Below, piece after piece: positions 53,144 through 62,345 of a DNA stretch of 64,000 bases; positions within the stretch are counted from its first letter, which is position 1, and every line of letters begins with the position of its first letter. The translations under genes and the position numbers were made by a program. Location: NCBI RefSeq assembly GCF_900601905.1, contig NZ_UWFA01000137.1, positions 1 to 64,000 on the forward strand. The letters run 5' to 3'. Source of the DNA: Pseudomonas viridiflava (GTDB lineage Bacteria > Pseudomonadota > Gammaproteobacteria > Pseudomonadales > Pseudomonadaceae). The notes beneath the pieces are model-generated. The model was given only the letters and a program-made list of their open reading frames with translations. It was not told the origin of the DNA and ran no database searches.

Positions 53144-53240
53144 CGGATGCTCATCTGCGTGTCGGCAAGCGTCACACTGGTGATCCGCTCGCCCTGGTTG
53201 GACGAGATCATCAAGCAGACAATCGACGCCCACTGACCTC
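53128..53240 (-). pseudogene. C-terminal fragment of an upstream phage gene
   Basis: An open frame with no start codon ends at TAA 53130-53128, 16 bases inside the spike gene, the tight overlap normal for phage tail genes. It reads 'NQGERITSVTLADTQMSIRW' before the stop. An in-frame stop at about 53241-53243 cuts it off on the left. It suggests the deletion breakpoint of the phage module. Confidence 0.4.
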
Positions 53241-53383
53241 TCGTTTAAAGCCGGCCGATTCCCGCTGGTTGAGATCAGCGCCCTTTCAGCAAAGAGGCGT
53301 TGATCTCGTGTTGGCGCGTAAACAGCCTGCCACCGTGATAGCCTCGCGCGCGCTCACTATGATGTGAAACCTGAGGTACAGGG

Positions 53384-54853
53384 ATGTCTGTGTTTTGGTT
53401 CGAGTTACGGCAGGTTTTTACCAACCCCCTAAAGATCGCTGGACTGGCTTTAGTGTGCTGGCTGGTTTCATTGGGGCTGGTGGCGCTGGGTGATACTGGT
53501 CAGGAGGTAGGCGGACTTTACGTACTGCTATTTGGCTGGCTGTCTTTACCGCTGGGCAATGTGGCATGGCTCGCCAATGTCTTTTTTCTCATCGCCATCT
53601 TCTGGGTGTTCATCGGGGTCCCAAGCCACATCTGCAGCGTTCTGGCCCTGCTGCTTTCTCTCGACACTTGGAACATTACCCAAGTTTCGCTCGATGAGCG
53701 TAATCAATTCGTTTTCTATGGCTTTGGCTGGGGAGCGGTGTTGTGGTTCCTGGCGCTTACGCTGGTGCTGGCCGCCAGCGGCGCTACGGCCTCCGGCGAC
53801 GAGTCTGACGAAGCGTCCTCGCCAACGCTTCGTAACCTGGGCTTGTTGCTGGCCGCAGCAGTGTTGCTCGGATCCGGAGGGTTAGCGTTAAACGACCGCA
53901 GTCTGGCGAATACGGCCGAACGCAAGAAACTTCAAAGTTACGCATTCAAACGCGGGCCCGTGTGCAAAGCGGAGTTAGCCGTAATAACGGCGCCCATCCG
54001 CAGGCTTGGTGGCCCGGTCGAACTGGTAGACGCGACCATCAGTCCTATTCAGGGGCCATTGAGTTCTATTCGCAGCCTACTTGATTGGGGTATACCGGCC
54101 ATTCAATTGGCAGGCACTGAATATCGCCTTGAGCAATTCGGGGATGAACGAATCATGGTTTCCTGGCCCGCCAAGAGCCAGCCTGGGGCAGTTCTGTATG
54201 TATCGGAGGATGCGAACGGCTTTCAGGTAAGACTTCTTGATGTTGATGGGCGAAAGGTGCTTGATCAGATATGGCGCAAGGACGCAGACGGCACTACCTG
54301 CCCTGAATATTCGGAATACAGACTGCCAGGCCAGCAGCCACGCGAAATGATCATGGCGGGGCTTGGCCTGCCGGGCCAGATGTCAGTGCCATCCGGCTCT
54401 CAAGCCTCAGTGAAGGAAGTTGAACTTGCAGGTGAAGTGATTGAGGTTGTCGACGATGGCACGCAGATCAAAGCTGCGATCAACTTCAGGTGCCCTGCAA
54501 CTATCGGATGGGTTCTGCCAGCAGAGCGGACAATTCGAGAGCCCATTTTCCGGGTCGGATCGAAAAAGTACTACCTAAAAGAAACCGATAAAAATGTGCT
54601 CTGCCATGGGGAGAATGCGTTCTTGTATAGGTCGTACACGAACGGCAAAAGCCAAGGCATTTTGATTGAGAAGCATCAAATAGCCGGATTCAAGCAAAGT
54701 TGGCGGACGCGGGTAACGCTCGACACCGTCCTGCCTGATAACGCCTGGGAGCGGCTACAACTTGTGAACGTCGAAGAAACCACGGGGAAGATTCGCTTGG
54801 TGCTGACAAGTCCGGATGATGGCAAGCGCTGGGTGATTGAAGCCAAGCGTTGA
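53384..54853 (+). CDS. Unrecognised multi-pass membrane protein
   Basis: 489 residues with about five N-terminal membrane segments ('LALVCWLVSLGLVALGDTG', 'YVLLFGWLSLPLGNVAWLAN', 'VFFLIAIFWVFIGVPSHICS', 'VLWFLALTLVLAASGATA', 'LGLLLAAAVLLGSGGLAL') and a C-terminal soluble region from about 185 with several cysteines. I do not recognise the family. It is GC-richer than the DUF262 pair. GAGG and AGGG lie just before ATG 53384. It stands alone between the phage remnant and the GntR gene. Confidence 0.7.
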   Translation: MSVFWFELRQVFTNPLKIAGLALVCWLVSLGLVALGDTGQEVGGLYVLLFGWLSLPLGNVAWLANVFFLIAIFWVFIGVPSHICSVLALLLSLDTWNITQVSLDERNQFVFYGFGWGAVLWFLALTLVLAASGATASGDESDEASSPTLRNLGLLLAAAVLLGSGGLALNDRSLANTAERKKLQSYAFKRGPVCKAELAVITAPIRRLGGPVELVDATISPIQGPLSSIRSLLDWGIPAIQLAGTEYRLEQFGDERIMVSWPAKSQPGAVLYVSEDANGFQVRLLDVDGRKVLDQIWRKDADGTTCPEYSEYRLPGQQPREMIMAGLGLPGQMSVPSGSQASVKEVELAGEVIEVVDDGTQIKAAINFRCPATIGWVLPAERTIREPIFRVGSKKYYLKETDKNVLCHGENAFLYRSYTNGKSQGILIEKHQIAGFKQSWRTRVTLDTVLPDNAWERLQLVNVEETTGKIRLVLTSPDDGKRWVIEAKR

Positions 54854-54950
54854 AACGTGTCAAAGCTGTTGGCGCGGGTGTTATTGCACCTCACGGGCAA
54901 GCCTCGCCCACCAGCTTTTGTCAGGGACAAACGTATTGGAACGCGGTTCG

Positions 54951-55000
54951 CCTGACACACCGCCTTCGCGACCGTCGTAACCTCCGATTGCTCCCACAGG
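54951..55000. repeat. Degenerate REP half
   Basis: CTGACACACCGCCTTCGCGA and the following bases to GCTCCCAC resemble the right half of the REP at 2792-2871; the left half is eroded. Confidence 0.5.
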
Positions 55001-55055
55001 TTCTGCGGTTGTTTCAGAGATATCTTCGACTGTCGGCCCCGCATTACCCAATCGC

Positions 55056-55721
55056 CTACCGCTTCAAACTCCGCTCATACGCCGCCAGCACGGTGCGCTC
55101 CGAATGCACCAGATACGCTTCAAGCTTGGCGGTCGCTTCTTCGACCCGGCCTTCTTCCAGGCATTGGAGGATCGAGGCGTTCATGTCGATGAAGGGCAAG
55201 TGGATGAACTGTGGGTCGTTGAGCAGGCCGAAGGCCAGGCGCAGTTCGGCGGAGATCTGGCCGTAGAAGACCACCAGCCGTGGGCTGTCGGCCAGTTCGA
55301 CGATGGATTTGTGGAAGATCATGTTCGCGGTGCCGACTGTTACCCAATCCTGGGCTTCGCGGGCGCGCATGCCCATTTCGACGGCTTCGCGCATGTGCAG
55401 GGTGCCAGGGTGGTGCGGGTGGCCCTGGGCGATGGCCTTGCACTCGATGAAGCGACGCACTCTATAGATGTCGATGATCGAGCTCATGTCCGGCTCGGCC
55501 ACCGTGACCCCGCGGTTGGGCTCGTGTTTGAGCAAACCCTCACGCGTCAGCACCCGAAAGGCTTCTCTCAACGTATTCCGGGAAATATCCAGGTTTTCGG
55601 CCAGGGCGGCTTCTGACAGGCGTTGGCCGGGCACCAGTTCGCCTTCGACCAGCATTCTGCGTATTTCTTGGGTAATGGTTTCTCCCAGGGAGCGAGGAAG
55701 AGCGGGAGAAGTGTCGTTCAT
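55056..55721 (-). CDS. GntR-family (FCD) regulator of the oxoproline operon
   Basis: 221 residues. Winged helix at about 10-75 ('LSEAALAENLDISRNTLREA', 'FRVLTREGLLKHEPNRGVTV') and an FCD ligand-binding domain from about 80 ('IYRVRRFIECKAIAQGH', 'FHKSIVELADSPRLVVFYGQ', with metal-site histidines in 'NMIFHKSI' and 'YLVHSERTV'). It diverges from the NRAMP-like gene, with a perfect TTGT-N3-ACAA operator between them. It most probably represses or activates that operon with a small acid as ligand. Confidence 0.88.
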   Translation of the reverse strand: MNDTSPALPRSLGETITQEIRRMLVEGELVPGQRLSEAALAENLDISRNTLREAFRVLTREGLLKHEPNRGVTVAEPDMSSIIDIYRVRRFIECKAIAQGHPHHPGTLHMREAVEMGMRAREAQDWVTVGTANMIFHKSIVELADSPRLVVFYGQISAELRLAFGLLNDPQFIHLPFIDMNASILQCLEEGRVEEATAKLEAYLVHSERTVLAAYERSLKR

Positions 55722-55871
55722 AAAGGGTCCAGGATGAGGAAAACCGCGCCGGGTATTCGATCAGAGCTTAGTGCACGGCACAAGGTTGCAGCGTGCCCCG
55801 TGCGTCATTAAGTAGCACCCGCAGGCGAAGAAGTAACAAAATGGTGCCGATGACTCAACCAAGACACATAT

Positions 55872-55884
55872 ATTGTTCAACAAT
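55872..55884. promoter_or_regulatory. GntR/FCD-type operator
   Basis: ATTGTTCAACAAT is a perfect palindrome around a central C. It fits the TTGT-N3-ACAA operator pattern of FCD regulators and lies about midway between the divergent starts. Confidence 0.65.
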
Positions 55885-55926
55885 AAATCCTTTATGAACC
55901 TACAGCTTAGCGCTGATTCAAGTGTG

Positions 55927-55943
55927 TTGGCATGCACATTGCT
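55927..55943 (+). promoter_or_regulatory. Sigma-54 promoter of the oxoproline operon
   Basis: TTGGCATGCACATTGCT matches the consensus TTGGCACG-N4-TTGCT, with GG at 55929-55930 and GC at 55941-55942, the exact ten-base gap. Transcription would start near 55954, about 25 bases before the GTG start. Confidence 0.65.
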
Positions 55944-55978
55944 CTATCGGTTTTATCTCTCACCGTAGGAATGATGCC

Positions 55979-57211
55979 GTGACAACAACCACTCTAGAGT
56001 TCACAAAAACGCGGCGGGCGTCTTTGGTTGCCGCCATTTTCATGATGGCGACCTCCGCCATCGGGCCCGGCTTCATTACTCAGACCGCTACGTTTACGGC
56101 CAAGATGGGGGCTGCATTTGCGTTCGGCATCCTCGCTTCGATCCTGATCGATTTCGTCGTGCAGCTTAATATCTGGCGCATTGTCACCCTGACCCGCATG
56201 CGCGCTGCGGAGTTGGCCAACAAGGCGATTCCCGGCAGCGGTTATGTGCTGGCAATACTGGTGATCTTCGGTGGCGTGGTGTTCAACGTCGGCAATATCG
56301 CCGGGGCCGGTCTGGGTCTGAATGCGCTGATGGGCCTTGATCCCAAATGGGGCGGTGGCTTGAGTGCCCTGCTGGCGATCGGGATCTTTTCGTCCCACCG
56401 CGCAGGCTTGGCCGTTGACAAGCTGATCGTCTGGCTGGGCTTGTTGATGATTGGCCTGACGGTGTTTGTTGCCTTTGCATCCAACCCGCCCCTGGGCCAG
56501 GCGCTGTATCAGACAGTGATGCCTGACCAGATCAACTTCGCCACCATTACAACCATCGTCGGCGGCACTGTCGGTGGCTACATCACCTACGCTGGCGCGC
56601 ACCGTCTGCTGGACCGGGGTACAACCGGCGAAGAGAACCTTGAAGCGGTCACCCGAGCAGCGTTGAGTGGCATCCTGGTCACCGGCCTGATGCGTTACGT
56701 GTTGTTTCTGGCCATCCTCGGCGTTGTTGCCAGTGGCGTGGTTATCGACGTTTCGGGTCAAGGTGCCAACCCTGCTGCACAAGCGTTCCAGGCTGCGGCC
56801 GGGCAGTTCGGTCTGCGCGCCTTTGGCCTGATCCTCTGGGCTGCGGCGATCACCAGCGTCATCGGTGCTGCTTACACGTCCATCTCGTTTATCTCGGTGT
56901 TCAAGCCGAACATCACCGAACAGGGTCGTAACCGGGCTACCACGGTGTTCATTGCCATATCGCTGCTGGTCTACATGCTGATGGGCACTGCGCCGTCCGC
57001 ACTGCTGCTGTTCGCAGGCGGTTTCAACGGCCTGGTTCTGCCCATCGGTCTGAGCCTCTTCATCTACGTGGGCTGGCGCCGGTCCGACATGATGGGCGGC
57101 TACCATTACCCACGCTGGCTGTTGGTGCTCGGTGCCCTGACGTGCCTGCTGACCTGGTACATGGCGATCAAATCCATTGGGCCGATTTTCGCCTTCCTCA
57201 ATGTGGTCTGA
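55979..57211 (+). CDS. NRAMP-superfamily transporter without canonical metal motifs (YcsG-like)
   Basis: 410-residue inner-membrane protein with about eleven segments of the LeuT/NRAMP fold. It starts at GTG 55979 behind AGGA. Canonical NRAMP metal transporters carry DPGN in segment 1 and MPH in segment 6. Here segment 1 reads 'GPGFITQTATFTAKMG' (29-44) and segment 6 'GGTVGGYITYAGAHRLLDRG', so both are missing. It is first in an operon with a LamB/YcsF protein, like B. subtilis ycsG, which suggests an organic acid or oxoproline substrate rather than Mn2+. That is inference. Confidence 0.82.
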   Translation: MTTTTLEFTKTRRASLVAAIFMMATSAIGPGFITQTATFTAKMGAAFAFGILASILIDFVVQLNIWRIVTLTRMRAAELANKAIPGSGYVLAILVIFGGVVFNVGNIAGAGLGLNALMGLDPKWGGGLSALLAIGIFSSHRAGLAVDKLIVWLGLLMIGLTVFVAFASNPPLGQALYQTVMPDQINFATITTIVGGTVGGYITYAGAHRLLDRGTTGEENLEAVTRAALSGILVTGLMRYVLFLAILGVVASGVVIDVSGQGANPAAQAFQAAAGQFGLRAFGLILWAAAITSVIGAAYTSISFISVFKPNITEQGRNRATTVFIAISLLVYMLMGTAPSALLLFAGGFNGLVLPIGLSLFIYVGWRRSDMMGGYHYPRWLLVLGALTCLLTWYMAIKSIGPIFAFLNVV

Positions 57212-57238
57212 GTTAGACAGAGGCCAAGGAGTCAAACA

Positions 57239-58009
57239 ATGCCAAACATAGATATCAACAGCGACCTGGGCGAAAGCTTCGGCGCCTGGAGCATGGGCGA
57301 CGATGCGGCGATGCTCGACATCGTGACCAGCGCGAACGTCGCCTGCGGTTTCCACGCCGGTGATCCGGCCGGGATCCTGCGGACCCTCAAAGCCGCTGCC
57401 GCCAAGAACGTCACCATTGGCGCTCATGTTTCGTATCCAGACAAAGTCGGCTTCGGCCGACGCAACATGGACGTGGCCAGCGACGAGCTGACCGCCGACG
57501 TGATCTACCAGATTGGTTCGCTGCAAGGCCTGGCCAAGGCAGCGGGCACCTCGGTGCGTTATGTGAAGCCTCACGGCGCCTTGTACAACACCATCGCTCA
57601 CGACCGCCGCCAGGCGCTGGCGGTGATCGAAGCGATCCGCGCCATCGATCCAGCCCTGGTGCTGGTGGCTCTGGCGGGTTCGACCCTGATCGAACTGGCG
57701 CGCAGTGAGGGCCTGACCTGCATCGCCGAAGCCTTCGCAGATCGTGCCTACACGCCGCAGGGCACGCTGGTTTCACGTCGCGAGCCGGGGGCCGTGCTGC
57801 ATGATCCCAAGCGGGTGGCCCAGCGTATGTTGCGTCTGGTGCAGGACGGCACCGTTGAAGCCATAGATGGCAGCACCGTCAGCATCGAGGCCGACTCGAT
57901 CTGTGTTCACGGGGACAGCCCGTCAGCCGTCGAAATGGCCCGGGAACTGCGACGGGTTCTGGAGCAGGCCAGCGTTGCCCTGATTCCGTTCACTGGAGGT
58001 CGCTCATGA
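57239..58009 (+). CDS. pxpA: 5-oxoprolinase subunit A (LamB/YcsF family)
   Basis: 256 residues: '[20 protein letters not shown]', '[20 protein letters not shown]', '[19 protein letters not shown]', '[15 protein letters not shown]'. PxpA works with PxpBC to open 5-oxo-L-proline to glutamate with ATP. It has a strong AAGGAG site and follows the transporter by 27 bases; it overlaps the next gene by four. Confidence 0.9.
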   Translation: MPNIDINSDLGESFGAWSMGDDAAMLDIVTSANVACGFHAGDPAGILRTLKAAAAKNVTIGAHVSYPDKVGFGRRNMDVASDELTADVIYQIGSLQGLAKAAGTSVRYVKPHGALYNTIAHDRRQALAVIEAIRAIDPALVLVALAGSTLIELARSEGLTCIAEAFADRAYTPQGTLVSRREPGAVLHDPKRVAQRMLRLVQDGTVEAIDGSTVSIEADSICVHGDSPSAVEMARELRRVLEQASVALIPFTGGRS

Positions 58010-58812
58010 ATGCCTTTGATAAAGCCCGCATTGCGGCCATCGCTGCTGCTCAGCAAGCACGCGATGCTTACCGTGGCGGTCTGGTCAGGCCCACGGCAGG
58101 TATCGCGCCGGGCATGACCCAGGCCAACCTGATCGCCTTGCCACGGGACTGGGCCTACGATTTCCTGCTCTACGCGCAGCGCAATCCAAAAGCCTGTCCG
58201 GTGCTGGATGTCAGCGATGCGGGCAGCCCGACGACTGTATTGGCCGAAGGCGCGGACCTGCGCACCGACATTCCGCTGTACCGCATCTGGCGCGACGGCA
58301 AGCTGGCCGAGGAAGTCACCGACGCCACAGCCGCCTGGGCCGAACACGACGACATGGTCGCGTTCCTGATCGGCTGCAGCTTTACCTTCGAAACCGCGCT
58401 GCAAGAGGCGCGCATTGAAGTGCGGCATATCGCCGATGGCTGCAATGTGCCGATGTACCGCACCAACCGCGCCTGCCGCCCAGCCGGTCGGCTGCATGGC
58501 GAAATGGTCGTGTCGATGCGCCCGATTCCAGCCGATCGAGTGGCTGAAGCCAGCGGTATTTCCGGGCGCTATCCCTCGGTGCATGGCGCTCCGGTGCACG
58601 TCGGCGAGCCTGGGCGGCTGGGTATTCACGACCTGAGCCGACCGGATTTTGGTGACGCGGTTAACATCAAGCCCGGCGAGGTGCCGGTGTTCTGGGCCTG
58701 CGGTGTGACACCTCAGGCAGCGGTCATGGCATCGGGCGTTCCCTTTGCCATCACCCATTCGCCTGGCTATATGTTCATCACCGACGTGCCTGACAGCACT
58801 TACCACGTCTAG
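58006..58812 (+). CDS. DUF1445 hydro-lyase-like protein (D-glutamate cyclase family)
   Basis: 268 residues: '[20 protein letters not shown]', '[18 protein letters not shown]', '[20 protein letters not shown]', '[19 protein letters not shown]', '[20 protein letters not shown]'. Mammalian relatives convert D-glutamate to 5-oxo-D-proline, which would give a substrate for the Pxp enzymes encoded beside it. B. subtilis ycsI has the same position. Confidence 0.85.
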   Translation: MNAFDKARIAAIAAAQQARDAYRGGLVRPTAGIAPGMTQANLIALPRDWAYDFLLYAQRNPKACPVLDVSDAGSPTTVLAEGADLRTDIPLYRIWRDGKLAEEVTDATAAWAEHDDMVAFLIGCSFTFETALQEARIEVRHIADGCNVPMYRTNRACRPAGRLHGEMVVSMRPIPADRVAEASGISGRYPSVHGAPVHVGEPGRLGIHDLSRPDFGDAVNIKPGEVPVFWACGVTPQAAVMASGVPFAITHSPGYMFITDVPDSTYHV

Positions 58813-58821
58813 GAGTTTGCT

Positions 58822-60441
58822 GTGCGCTTTCTACCGGTCAACCTGGACGTCCTGCTCGTCGAATTGAAAGACCTGGACGAGACACTTGCCTTGTTCGACG
58901 CCCTGACGGCGGAGCCGATTGCGGGTGTGGAGGAAATCATTCCTGCCGCACGCACGCTGCTGATTCAGTTCCGCCCCAGCGCCATCGAACGTCAGGCGCT
59001 GGTCAACCACATCGCTGGCCGGGACTTGAGCCAGCGCCGCGAGGGCGAACACCGTCGGGTGCAAATCCCGGTGCATTACAACGGTGAAGACCTCGACGAA
59101 GTCGCCACCCTGCTGGGTATCAGCCGTGCCGAAGTGATCCAGCGTCACACCGCTCACGACTACAGCGTGGCCTTCTGCGGCTTCGCACCGGGCTTCGCCT
59201 ACCTGACAGGGGGCGCTGGCTTTCAGGTGCCTCGCCGGCAGACGCCCCGCACGCGCATCCCAGCGGGCGCGGTGGCACTGGCGGGCGACTTCAGCGGCGT
59301 CTACCCCAAAGCCAGCCCGGGTGGATGGCAGATCATCGGCGTCACGCCGTTGCAGATGTGGGACCTGAACCGTCCCGAGCCTGCCCTGTTGCGTCCCGGC
59401 TATAAAGTCCGCTTTACCGATGCAGGCCCGTTGCCTGCCAGCGGTTTGCCCGCGCCCTCTGCGGCAGCGCCCGCCCGTGCGCCGACCGCAAACCACCTGG
59501 AAATCACCAACCCCGGCCTGCACAGCGTCTTGCAGGACATGGGCCGCCCCGGCCAGACCGGCCAGGGCGTATCCCGCTCCGGCGCGCTGGACCTTGGTGC
59601 TCTGCGCTCGGCCAACCGCGCCGTCGGCAATCGCTCGGACATGGCCTGCGTCGAATCGGTGCTCGGTGGCCTGAGTTTCATCTGTCACGGCCGCGCAGTG
59701 ATCGCCGTCACGGGTGCTCACACGCCGGTCACCATCACCAACGCCAGCGGCGTGCAATGGCAAGCCAGCAACTACCAGCCAATAGAGCTGGAAACGGGCG
59801 ATAGCGTCAGCCTGGGTTCACCCAAGGCCGGGCTGCGCAGCTATCTGGCAATCCGTGGCGGTTTCGACGTCGCACCGGTGCTCGGCAGCCTGTCGACGGA
59901 CACCCTGGCGCAGCTCGGCCCTGCTGCGCTGACCGCGGGCGATCGACTGGGCTTCACCGCGCCGGTCACGGGCACCAGCGTATCGCTGAACGAAGCGCCC
60001 GCGTTTGCACTGCCGACCGCTACCGAGATCGTCACCCTTGATGTGGTCATGGGCCCGCGCACCGACTGGTTCACCGAGGACGCCATCAAGCGTCTGAGCA
60101 GCCAGCTGTGGCGCGTCACGTCACAGTCCAACCGGGTCGGCATTCGTCTGGCCGGTGAGACGCCACTGGAACGCAGCAATCATCAGGAGTTGCCCAGCGA
60201 AGGCACCTCCGTTGGCGCGATTCAGGTGCCCGCCAGCGGCCAACCGGTGCTGTTCCTCGCCGACCATCCGCTGACTGGGGGTTACCCGGTGATTGCTTCG
60301 GTGGCCAGCCACCATCTCGATCTGGCCGGGCAAATACCGGTCAATGCGCAGATTCGCTTCAACCCGCTGGATGCGTTTGCAGACATCCAGCCCAGTACCG
60401 AAGCCTCTTTTTCAACTGCCGATGCGAAGAACAATTCATGA
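58822..60441 (+). CDS. Fused 5-oxoprolinase subunits B and C (KipI-KipA, AHS1-AHS2)
   Basis: 539 residues. Residues 1-200 are the AHS1/KipI part ('[20 protein letters not shown]', '[20 protein letters not shown]', '[15 protein letters not shown]'), joined by a Pro/Ala linker (about 203-222) to the AHS2/KipA part ('[17 protein letters not shown]', '[16 protein letters not shown]', '[15 protein letters not shown]', '[13 protein letters not shown]'). In E. coli these are separate proteins, PxpB and PxpC. The same two domains form the carboxyltransferase half of urea carboxylase. GTG 58822 follows AGGAG. It overlaps the biotin carboxylase gene by four bases. Confidence 0.9.
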   Translation: MRFLPVNLDVLLVELKDLDETLALFDALTAEPIAGVEEIIPAARTLLIQFRPSAIERQALVNHIAGRDLSQRREGEHRRVQIPVHYNGEDLDEVATLLGISRAEVIQRHTAHDYSVAFCGFAPGFAYLTGGAGFQVPRRQTPRTRIPAGAVALAGDFSGVYPKASPGGWQIIGVTPLQMWDLNRPEPALLRPGYKVRFTDAGPLPASGLPAPSAAAPARAPTANHLEITNPGLHSVLQDMGRPGQTGQGVSRSGALDLGALRSANRAVGNRSDMACVESVLGGLSFICHGRAVIAVTGAHTPVTITNASGVQWQASNYQPIELETGDSVSLGSPKAGLRSYLAIRGGFDVAPVLGSLSTDTLAQLGPAALTAGDRLGFTAPVTGTSVSLNEAPAFALPTATEIVTLDVVMGPRTDWFTEDAIKRLSSQLWRVTSQSNRVGIRLAGETPLERSNHQELPSEGTSVGAIQVPASGQPVLFLADHPLTGGYPVIASVASHHLDLAGQIPVNAQIRFNPLDAFADIQPSTEASFSTADAKNNS

Positions 60442-62171
60442 AAAAATTATTGATCGCCAACCGTGGTGAAATTGCCGTCCGCATCGCTCGTGCTTGCCGC
60501 GACTACGGTGTGCAATCGGTTGCTGTCTATGCCGACGCCGATATCGACGCCCTGCATGTGCGCCAGGCCGATGAAGCCTATTCCCTGAACGGTCAGCGCC
60601 CTGCCGAGACCTACCTGGACATCGACAAGCTGCTCGCTGTCGCCAAACGCAGCGGCGCCGATGCCGTGCACCCAGGCTATGGCTTTCTGTCCGAGCGGGC
60701 CGATTTCGCCCGAGCGGTGATCAATGCCGGGCTGATCTGGGTTGGCCCGAACCCGGAGACCATCGACGTCCTGGGCGACAAGGTCGAAGCCCGCAAACTG
60801 GCTCATCTGGTCGGCGCGCCTCTGGTCGCGGGTACACCCGGCCCGGTGGAAAGCGCAGCCCAAGTGCTGGCCTTTGCCGAGCAACACGGTTTGCCGATTG
60901 CCATCAAGGCCGCATTCGGCGGTGGCGGGCGCGGCATGAAAGTCGCCTGGCGCATGGATGAAGTGGCTGAAATGTTCGCCTCCGCCGTGCGCGAAGCCGA
61001 AGCCGCCTTCGGGCGTGGCGAATGTTTCGTCGAGCAGTTTCTCGACCGCCCGCGCCATATCGAAGCGCAGATCCTGGCGGACAAACACGGCAAGGTCGTG
61101 GTGGTTGGCACCCGCGATTGCTCCTTGCAGCGTCGCAACCAGAAGCTGGTGGAAGAAGCGCCAGCACCGTTCATCAATGAACAACAGCGCGCACGCATTC
61201 ACCAGTCCGCCCAGGACATCTGCGCCAAGGCGGGCTACGTCGGCGCGGGCACGGTTGAATTCCTGCTCAGTCAGGACGGCACCTTGTCGTTTCTTGAGGT
61301 CAACACACGCCTGCAGGTCGAGCACCCGGTGACCGAAGAAACCACCGGTATCGATCTGGTCATCGAGCAGTTGCGCATTGCTGATGGCTTCCCGCTGTCG
61401 TTCAGCGAAACACCGACGCCGCGCGGTCACAGTTTCGAGTTTCGAATCAACGCCGAAGACGCAGGCAAAGGCTTCCTGCCGACGCCGGGGCTGATCAGCG
61501 AATTCCTGCCACCCTCAGGCCCGGGCGTCCGACTGGACAGCGGCGTGGTTAGCGGTTCCAGCGTGCCGAGCACCTTCGATTCGATGATGGCCAAACTGAT
61601 CGTCACCGGCGCAACCCGCGAGCAGGCAATCACCCGCGCCCGCCGCGCCCTGGCTGAATTCAAAATCGAAGGCATCGCCTCGGTGCTGCCGTTCCACCGG
61701 GCCGTGATGGACCATGCCGATTTCACCGGCGCAGACCGATTCGCCGTGCACACGCGCTGGATCGAAACCGACTTCGCCGAACAGGTCACTATCGCGCCAC
61801 GCAGTGCGTTGACTGCCGACCCTGACGTGCTGCGCACCTTCATCGAAATCGACGGCAAGCGTCACGAACTGGGCCTGCCTGCTGCGTTGTTGCGGGGGAT
61901 GGCGGTCAGTGCGCCGGGCAGCAGCACCCAGCAAAGCGCAGCGCCCGTCGCTCAGGCAGATCCACAGGCCGTTGTGACACCGGTCGCGGGGAATTTGCAT
62001 ACCTGGCTGGTCGAGGACGGCGAGTCGGTCACCGCTGGGCAAGCCATTGCCGTCGTTGAAGCAATGAAAATGGAAACATCGATTTTGGCGCCCTGTGATG
62101 GGCAGGCAAAGATTGGTCAACCGGCAGGAGCTTACTTCGAAGCAGGTTCGGTTATTGGCCGCATTCAATAA
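60438..62171 (+). CDS. Biotin carboxylase with C-terminal biotin carrier domain
   Basis: 577 residues. Biotin carboxylase part at 1-450 ('[20 protein letters not shown]', ATP-grasp '[13 protein letters not shown]', '[14 protein letters not shown]', '[15 protein letters not shown]') and a biotinyl domain at the end with the biotin lysine K544 in 'VEAMKMETS'. It lacks its own carboxyltransferase domain. The neighbouring AHS1-AHS2 fusion could supply one, in the way urea carboxylase is built. The reaction of the complete set is not known. Confidence 0.9.
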   Translation: MKKLLIANRGEIAVRIARACRDYGVQSVAVYADADIDALHVRQADEAYSLNGQRPAETYLDIDKLLAVAKRSGADAVHPGYGFLSERADFARAVINAGLIWVGPNPETIDVLGDKVEARKLAHLVGAPLVAGTPGPVESAAQVLAFAEQHGLPIAIKAAFGGGGRGMKVAWRMDEVAEMFASAVREAEAAFGRGECFVEQFLDRPRHIEAQILADKHGKVVVVGTRDCSLQRRNQKLVEEAPAPFINEQQRARIHQSAQDICAKAGYVGAGTVEFLLSQDGTLSFLEVNTRLQVEHPVTEETTGIDLVIEQLRIADGFPLSFSETPTPRGHSFEFRINAEDAGKGFLPTPGLISEFLPPSGPGVRLDSGVVSGSSVPSTFDSMMAKLIVTGATREQAITRARRALAEFKIEGIASVLPFHRAVMDHADFTGADRFAVHTRWIETDFAEQVTIAPRSALTADPDVLRTFIEIDGKRHELGLPAALLRGMAVSAPGSSTQQSAAPVAQADPQAVVTPVAGNLHTWLVEDGESVTAGQAIAVVEAMKMETSILAPCDGQAKIGQPAGAYFEAGSVIGRIQ

Positions 62172-62345
62172 GTTAGTTAATTAACGCTTTTTTCTGCACG
62201 TAATACGCGCATCGGGGGTTTACCCCCGGCTGCCGCGTGCTGCCTGCCGTAAACCAAAGACCCAACGCCGTACTTAACGCCATACTTAAAAAAACAACCA
62301 TAAATCCAACGATAAAAATCTGCCGTCATTCGGAGCATAAAGAGC

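Noticed and set aside
55994..57601. Long open frame on the minus strand opposite the NRAMP-like and pxpA genes
   Set aside because: It is antisense to two well-supported genes, low in recognisable motifs, and its Gln/Arg/His-rich composition is typical of a shadow frame in GC-rich DNA.
62213..62228. Rho-independent terminator between the biotin carboxylase and OprD genes
   Set aside because: The hairpin CGGGGG-TTTA-CCCCCG is strong but no T run follows on either strand.
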